A DNA stretch of 7,575 nucleotides from the NCBI GenBank assembly GCA_946405475.1, contig CAMJHI010000102.1, forward strand, positions 1 to 7,575, written 5' to 3'. A model generated the notes under the pieces. It was not told the origin of the DNA, did no database searches, and saw only the letters and a program-made list of their open reading frames with translations. A program made the translations under genes and the position numbers. Source of the DNA: an uncultured Clostridia bacterium. Its GTDB lineage: Bacteria; Bacillota; Clostridia; Oscillospirales; Acutalibacteraceae. Positions 6,378-7,575 of this stretch are shown one piece after another; within the stretch, counting starts at the first letter, position 1; each line of letters starts with the position of its first letter.

Positions 6378-7461
6378 AATGAAAGAAAACCGCGTCTGGC
6401 GGCTCTACTACGGCGGCAGGCTCATCGACAGGCTCTGCGGCCGCGGCGACGGCGAGGACGCGAACTTCCCCGAAAACTGGCTGGCGTCGGTGGTGGTGGC
6501 CGACAACCCCGACCGCCCCGGCAAACCGGCGGACGAAGGCTTAAGCAAGGTCGACGGCGGCAAACACGACGGCGTGAGCCTGCGCGAGCTGATCCTGTCC
6601 GACCCCGAACGCTATCTAGGCCGGGAGCACGTGGCGGCGTTCGGCGCGAACTTCGGCGTGCTGACCAAATTCCTCGATTCCGCGGAGCGCCTGCCCATTC
6701 AGGTGCACCCCACCAAGCAGGCGGCGAAAGAGCTGTTTCATTCCGATTACGGCAAGACCGAATCGTGGTATATCCTCGACGGGCGCAAGATCGACGGGGA
6801 GGAACCGTACATTCTGCTCGGCTTCAAAAAGCCGGTGAGCAAGGCGATCTGGAAAGAGCTGTTCGAGAAGCAGGATATCGACGGGATGCAGGAATACATG
6901 CACAAGATCCCCGTCAAAAAAGGCGACGTTTACCTCATCGCGGGCGGCACGCCCCACGCCATCGGCTCGGGCTGCCTGCTGCTGGAAGTGCAGGAGCCGA
7001 CCGATTACACCATCAGCGTGGAAAAATGCGACCTGCGCGGCAACCTCATGCCCGACCACCTGTGCCACATGGGGCTGGGGTTTGACAAAATGTTCGACTG
7101 CTTCACCTACGAAGCCATGAGCCTGAGCGAGCTCAAAAGCCGCTACGCCCTGCGCCCCGCCGTGGCGGAACGGCAGAACGGCGGCACAGCGGAAACGCTC
7201 ATCACCTATGCCGACACTCCCTGCTTCGGGCTCGACCGCGTGCGCGTGACGGGTGAAATGACGCGCAAAAGCACCGGCCGGGCATGCTGTCTGGCCGTGG
7301 TGAGCGGGTGCGGCGTGCTCGAAGCCGCCGACGGGCGCAGCGTTGCCGTGAAAAGCGGCGACTGCCTGTTCAAGCCGGCGGAATGCGCAGAGCTGACCAT
7401 CCGCTCCACGGGGGAAGACACGCTGGAGATTTTGGAATGTCTCCCGCCTCAGATCAAGTAA
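6361..7461 (+). CDS. manA: Class I mannose-6-phosphate isomerase-like protein
   Basis: Mannose-6-phosphate isomerase interconverts mannose 6-phosphate and fructose 6-phosphate, using one zinc ion in a cupin fold. The protein has 366 residues. The zinc ligands of the family are visible: Q114 and H116 in RLPIQVHP, E134 in GKTESWYIL and H199 in GGTPHAIG. PENWLASVVVADNP and the following EGLSKVDGG fit a Firmicute subgroup of type I enzymes in which the N-terminal region differs from Escherichia coli ManA. A second, degenerate cupin half follows (about 285-360: GCGVL, SGDCLFKPA). The ATG at 6361 overlaps the PHP stop by 17 bases, so the two genes are almost surely one transcriptional unit. The exact sugar phosphate is not certain, as some relatives in this subgroup are only annotated by homology. 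No U-rich terminator is visible after the stop. Confidence 0.88.
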   Translation: MLFPIKMKENRVWRLYYGGRLIDRLCGRGDGEDANFPENWLASVVVADNPDRPGKPADEGLSKVDGGKHDGVSLRELILSDPERYLGREHVAAFGANFGVLTKFLDSAERLPIQVHPTKQAAKELFHSDYGKTESWYILDGRKIDGEEPYILLGFKKPVSKAIWKELFEKQDIDGMQEYMHKIPVKKGDVYLIAGGTPHAIGSGCLLLEVQEPTDYTISVEKCDLRGNLMPDHLCHMGLGFDKMFDCFTYEAMSLSELKSRYALRPAVAERQNGGTAETLITYADTPCFGLDRVRVTGEMTRKSTGRACCLAVVSGCGVLEAADGRSVAVKSGDCLFKPAECAELTIRSTGEDTLEILECLPPQIK

Positions 7462-7521
7462 GAATGCCCCTCTGAAAACAGCGTATTCTGCCTTCCTTGC
7501 AAAACGTTCCCTTCTATCTCG

Positions 7522-7561
7522 CCTCCCCTGCAAGGGGAGGTGGGTTGCCGCAAGGCAACTC
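7522..7561. repeat. Two tandem perfect hairpins, REP-like intergenic element (continues to or past the right edge)
   Basis: The first hairpin pairs CCTCCCCT (7522-7529) with AGGGGAGG (7533-7540) around a 3-base loop. The second pairs GTTGCC (7544-7549) with GGCAAC (7554-7559) around a GCAA (GNRA-type) tetraloop. Its stem can extend by a G-T wobble and a G-C pair to 7542-7561. The sequence then continues CGGAGGGG to the window end. GGAGG after the second hairpin could alternatively pair with CCTCC of the first. No T run follows either stem, so an intrinsic terminator is unlikely. Palindromic elements of the CCTCCC...GGGAGGTGG...CGGAGGG type are, as I recall, common between genes in gut Clostridia. 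The copy number here cannot be seen. Confidence 0.65.
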
Positions 7562-7575
7562 GGAGGGGTTCCTGC

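Noticed and set aside
6616..7533. A minus-strand open frame of 305 codons opposite the isomerase gene
   Set aside because: It is a codon-aligned shadow. It ends exactly where the isomerase gene uses a CTA codon (near 6615), as expected for an artefact of codon usage.
7522..7540. Intrinsic terminator for the PHP/isomerase transcript
   Set aside because: The GC-rich stem is followed by TGGGTTGCC and not by a T run, so it fits a repeat better than a terminator.

Overview
The window looks like a chromosomal housekeeping region of a GC-rich member of the Clostridia, most likely an Oscillospiraceae/Ruminococcaceae-type gut Firmicute. Three things point that way. The gene order miaB - YlbF/YmcA-family gene - mutS - mutL matches the Bacillus subtilis arrangement, but without cotE. 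The ribosome binding sites are strong GGAGG types. The coding DNA is GC-rich and avoids TTA, CTA and TCA codons, while the intergenic DNA is AT-rich. The taxon is inferred from these features and not from a database match.

The left three quarters (1-5489) is a minus-strand cluster read right to left. It starts with miaB (tRNA 2-methylthio-i6A synthase, radical SAM). Next is a small YlbF/YmcA-family protein with a cysteine-rich tail, then a 216-base gap without a gene, then mutS (mismatch recognition ATPase). Last is the N-terminal 255 codons of mutL, which runs off the left edge. mutS and mutL are 2 bases apart and surely co-expressed. miaB and the YlbF/YmcA gene are 57 bases apart. The functions are tRNA anticodon-loop modification, an RNA-processing or developmental accessory factor, and DNA mismatch repair.

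An AT-rich divergent intergenic region (about 5490-5678) carries a credible promoter in each direction.

The right quarter is a plus-strand pair. The first gene is a PHP-domain metal-dependent phosphoesterase-like protein. The second is a class I mannose-6-phosphate isomerase-like cupin enzyme, whose start codon lies inside the end of the PHP gene (17-base overlap). The two are probably one transcript with coupled translation. After the isomerase gene come two perfect hairpins at the right edge that resemble a REP-type intergenic repeat.

I see no mobile element, CRISPR array, RNA gene or new defence system. The points most worth a second look are the cysteine-rich tail on a gene in the ymcA position, the PHP/isomerase coupling, and the terminal double hairpin.
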